From positions 1 through 30,396 of IMG/VR virus record IMGVR_UViG_3300046453_000057: 30,396 nt of DNA; one strand, 5' to 3'. This document shows positions 29,991 to 30,396 of the stretch, in pieces. The stretch's first letter is position 1. The number at the start of each line of letters is the position of its first letter. The stretch is from a virus. The notes under the pieces were generated by a model. The model was given only the letters and a program-made list of their open reading frames with translations, did no database searches and was not told the origin of the DNA. Both the position numbers and the translations under genes were made by a program.

Positions 29991-30335
29991 TTACACCCCT
30001 TTAGGTGCAAGGTATCCGCTGATTTCAAACGTTGTCTGCGGTGTAGCTCCGTTGGTGTACACCAGTCTCACGTATTGGCACAGCAAAGGCTCGTCAAACT
30101 TCGAAACAGTCCCGCCAGTGACAGCAACGGTAGTAAGTGTACGCCATGTTCCAGGATTGTGCGTCCCGTCTTGAAGTGGGTCTGCTTGCTGGATAGCCAA
30201 AGATCCGCTTTGATCAGAGTAAACTTTACCCGTCAGTCGGACGTACTTTTGTCCGTCTACCGTCCTGCTTGTGTACACTGCGGCCCCAGCTAGGTTCGTC
30301 AGGCTTTGTACTGCTAATGTTCTCGGTGCGTACAT
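29991..30335 (-). CDS. Small beta-sandwich virion protein
   Basis: 114 residues, nearly all beta: KYVRLTGKVYSDQSGSLAIQ, then TWRTLTTVAVTGGTVSKFDE and YVRLVYTNGATPQTTFEISG. The order VRLTGKVYSDQ...YVRLVYTNG resembles discoidin-like or Ig-like decoration modules of phage heads and tails. GGAGAG lies ahead of the ATG. It may decorate the capsid or the connector; no test from sequence is possible. Confidence 0.7.
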   Translation of the reverse strand: MYAPRTLAVQSLTNLAGAAVYTSRTVDGQKYVRLTGKVYSDQSGSLAIQQADPLQDGTHNPGTWRTLTTVAVTGGTVSKFDEPLLCQYVRLVYTNGATPQTTFEISGYLAPKGV

Positions 30336-30396
30336 GTGATCTCTCCTTTAAAAGTTCTATGATTAGATCGTTTTGTTCAATGATTTTTTGATTTTG
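30226..30396 (-). CDS. Possible C-terminal end of an upstream gene, partial
   Basis: A minus-strand frame enters from the right edge and stays open to TAA at 30226-30228. It reads QNQKIIEQNDLIIELLKERS then HVRTENISSTKPDEPSWGRS. The first 20 residues form a clear amphipathic helix, as at the end of phage coiled-coil proteins. The part after that overlaps the following gene by 110 nt, which is more than usual here, so the true end may differ or a base may be missing. Confidence 0.4.
   Translation of the reverse strand, partial: QNQKIIEQNDLIIELLKERSHVRTENISSTKPDEPSWGRSVHKQDGRRTKVRPTDG

Noticed and set aside
1-30396. tRNA genes and CRISPR arrays
   Set aside because: No cloverleaf-like segment ending in a plausible acceptor stem and no evenly spaced long direct repeats were seen by eye. 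A tRNA scan was not possible.

Overview
This window is a 30.4 kb piece of a temperate, short-tailed (podovirus-like) bacteriophage of a low-to-mid GC Gram-positive host. Paenibacillus or a close relative is the best guess. The reasons are strong GGAGG ribosome sites, a copper-amine-oxidase-N-type cargo gene, a TxpA/Hol_Tox-type type I toxin, a DUF7667-type protein, and a serine integrase with a DnaD/DnaB replication module. The host call is inference from gene families, not from a search.

Layout. (1) About 11.8 kb down to 1, minus strand: an early operon. It starts with a Cro-like XRE regulator and a Bro-N/ANT antirepressor, then runs through a dense chain of very small overlapping genes, a DUF1071 (Sak-type) single-strand annealing protein, an HNH nuclease, a small HTH protein, a DnaD-like initiator with an iteron-like candidate origin inside it, a DnaB helicase, an ASCH/DUF3850 protein, a Phage_ABA_S protein and a frame-disrupted cytosine-C5 methyltransferase. 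A plus-strand XRE gene at 6.85-7.06 kb forms a second, local switch in front of the replication genes. (2) 11.8-14.5 kb: lysogeny region with two plus-strand XRE genes, a LytTR-like regulator, a secreted cargo protein and a type I toxin-antitoxin locus (small membrane toxin on minus, antisense RNA on plus). (3) 14.5-16.07 kb: large serine integrase, then a 42-bp imperfect palindrome that looks like an intact attP, then the terminator of the late operon. (4) 16.07 kb to the right edge, minus strand: late operon read from right to left. It encodes a small beta-sandwich protein, two connector/adaptor-like proteins, a tail nozzle-like protein, a tailspike, an internal virion protein, a virion lysozyme, a 1604-aa ejection-type protein, a small protein, an amidase endolysin, a holin and a secreted trypsin-like serine protease.

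The integrase and attP sit in the middle, with phage genes on both sides. The sequence therefore represents the unintegrated (circular or virion) phage genome rather than an integrated prophage. Position 1 and position 30396 probably face each other through the missing packaging/head genes.

The most notable observations are: a textbook -1 frameshift signal (A AAG GGG, 6-nt spacer, 7-bp stem with a UUCG-type tip) that would fuse the internal virion protein to the lysozyme; two protein-like reading frames over the same DNA in the methyltransferase gene; a secreted serine protease coupled to the holin; the complete type I toxin/antisense RNA locus; and about a dozen genes shorter than 60 codons that emerge only when ribosome sites and overlapping stops are read.
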